14,161 bases of DNA from Roseinatronobacter bogoriensis DSM 18756 (GTDB lineage: Bacteria; Pseudomonadota; Alphaproteobacteria; Rhodobacterales; Rhodobacteraceae): assembly GCF_004366635.1 (NCBI RefSeq), contig NZ_SORN01000019.1, positions 1 to 14,161 on the forward strand. Reading direction: 5' to 3'. The notes under the pieces were generated by a model that worked only from the letters and a program-made list of their open reading frames with translations, was not told the origin of the DNA and ran no database searches. Of the stretch, positions 13,776 through 14,161 are shown one piece after another; the first letter of the stretch is position 1, and each line of letters opens with the position of its first letter. The translations under genes were made by a program, and so were the position numbers.

Positions 13776-14067
13776 TCGGCGGCGCAAAGCTCCCGATCCA
13801 GCTTTGGCTATCAGATTGCAGTGGGCTGTAACCAATTTCATCGTCCTTACATCATACCAGGCAGCACGGACTTTTGACGGAATTTAAGATCGGCGTCATG
13901 CAGGTATATCCAAGACTGCGCACAGCGCGAATGGCTGCTTCTGTGAATCCTGTTTGACAGACCGACGGTCAGCAAAGGGCCGGGCACGTCGATTCCGAGG
14001 TCGCTCTCGCGAGGGGCGGAAAGGTCACGCTGAGCTAGTCATACGGTTGTCGCGAACGCCGACACTC
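13776..14067. other. Spacer between regulator and insertion sequence, no supported gene
   Basis: No gene is visible in this 292-bp stretch. GTCGCTCTCGCGAGGGGCGG near 14000-14019 resembles sequences at 7735-7761 and 260-277, suggesting an old dispersed intergenic sequence. Confidence 0.45.
13785..13806 (+). terminator. Small hairpin after the regulator gene
   Basis: CAAAGCT (13785-13791) and AGCTTTG (13800-13806) form a perfect 7-bp stem with an 8-nt loop, 9 bp after the regulator stop. There is no T tract, so it is a weak terminator candidate. Confidence 0.35.
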
Positions 14068-14161
14068 TGAACCGCCCCGGGTTTACCGGAGGGCAAAACT
14101 CTCGGAGAATTGCCCATTATGGAACAGAATCGAAAGAAGACCTCAAAGCCGTATTCACCTG
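14068..14161 (+). mobile_element. Left end of an IS3-family-like insertion sequence, cut by window edge
   Basis: From 14068 the sequence TGAACCGCCCCGGG followed by TTTACCGGAGG has the look of the terminal inverted repeat of alphaproteobacterial IS3-family elements, and the first codons of an orfA-like gene begin 51 bp further on. The other end, the inverted repeat partner and any target duplication are outside the window. Family assignment rests on my memory of such ends. Confidence 0.65.
14119..14161 (+). CDS. Partial IS3-type transposase orfA (N-terminus only)
   Basis: The 14 visible codons read MEQNRKKTSKPYSP, which resembles the start of IS3-family OrfA proteins, where a basic leader is followed by a (Y/F)(S/T)PE motif and then an HTH. 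GGAG lies 11 bp before the ATG. OrfA would bind the element's ends, and the active transposase would be made by frameshifting into orfB; both lie beyond the window. Confidence 0.6.
   Translation, partial: MEQNRKKTSKPYSP

Overview
The window looks like chromosomal DNA of an alphaproteobacterium, most likely of the Rhodobacter/Roseobacter group. I base this on GC-rich genes with strong GC third positions, strong AGGAGG-type ribosome sites, and the protein families present. No rRNA, tRNA or CRISPR array is visible. The assignment is an inference from sequence style, not from a marker gene.

Left block (428-7532) reads as an electrophile/quinone defence locus. It holds a LysR-type regulator (minus strand), a ring-cleaving VOC dioxygenase (plus), a Kef-type K+/H+ antiporter translationally coupled to an NAD(P)H:FMN/quinone reductase (plus), a natural fusion of a second ring-cleaving VOC dioxygenase with a GxSxG carboxylesterase (minus), and a pirin (plus). 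The parts resemble the MhqR regulon of Bacillus subtilis (dioxygenases MhqA/E/O, hydrolase MhqD, azoreductase) combined with the Kef/quinone-reductase pairing of enterobacteria. A nearly identical 17-bp dyad of LysR-box form, GTTCGGCA-N3-GCGAAC, lies in both divergent intergenic regions (1378-1394 and 6521-6537). A second shared element, ATTGGGAMCAA, starts exactly 27 bp before both plus-strand start codons. These shared sites make a single LysR-controlled regulon plausible.

Middle stretch (7533-8068) is gene-poor and lower in GC, with no ORF I would call.

Right block (8069-13775) is a cyanate-utilisation locus. A minus-strand operon encodes a Tat-exported CmpA/NrtA-type binding protein, a permease, an ATPase and cyanase CynS, the same gene order as cyanobacterial cynABDS. 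It is transcribed divergently from a PAS-AAA+-Fis enhancer-binding-protein homologue whose sigma54-contact motif is GAFAGA instead of GAFTGA. The 210-bp shared control region has a 19-bp perfect palindrome overlapping a 12-bp perfect palindrome, a perfect IHF consensus next to an AT tract, and no -24/-12 promoter. That combination suggests sigma70-type regulation, as for R. capsulatus NtrC.

The right edge (14068-14161) is the beginning of an IS3-like insertion sequence: a terminal repeat and the first 14 codons of its orfA, cut by the window end. The left edge (1-427) is gene-poor.
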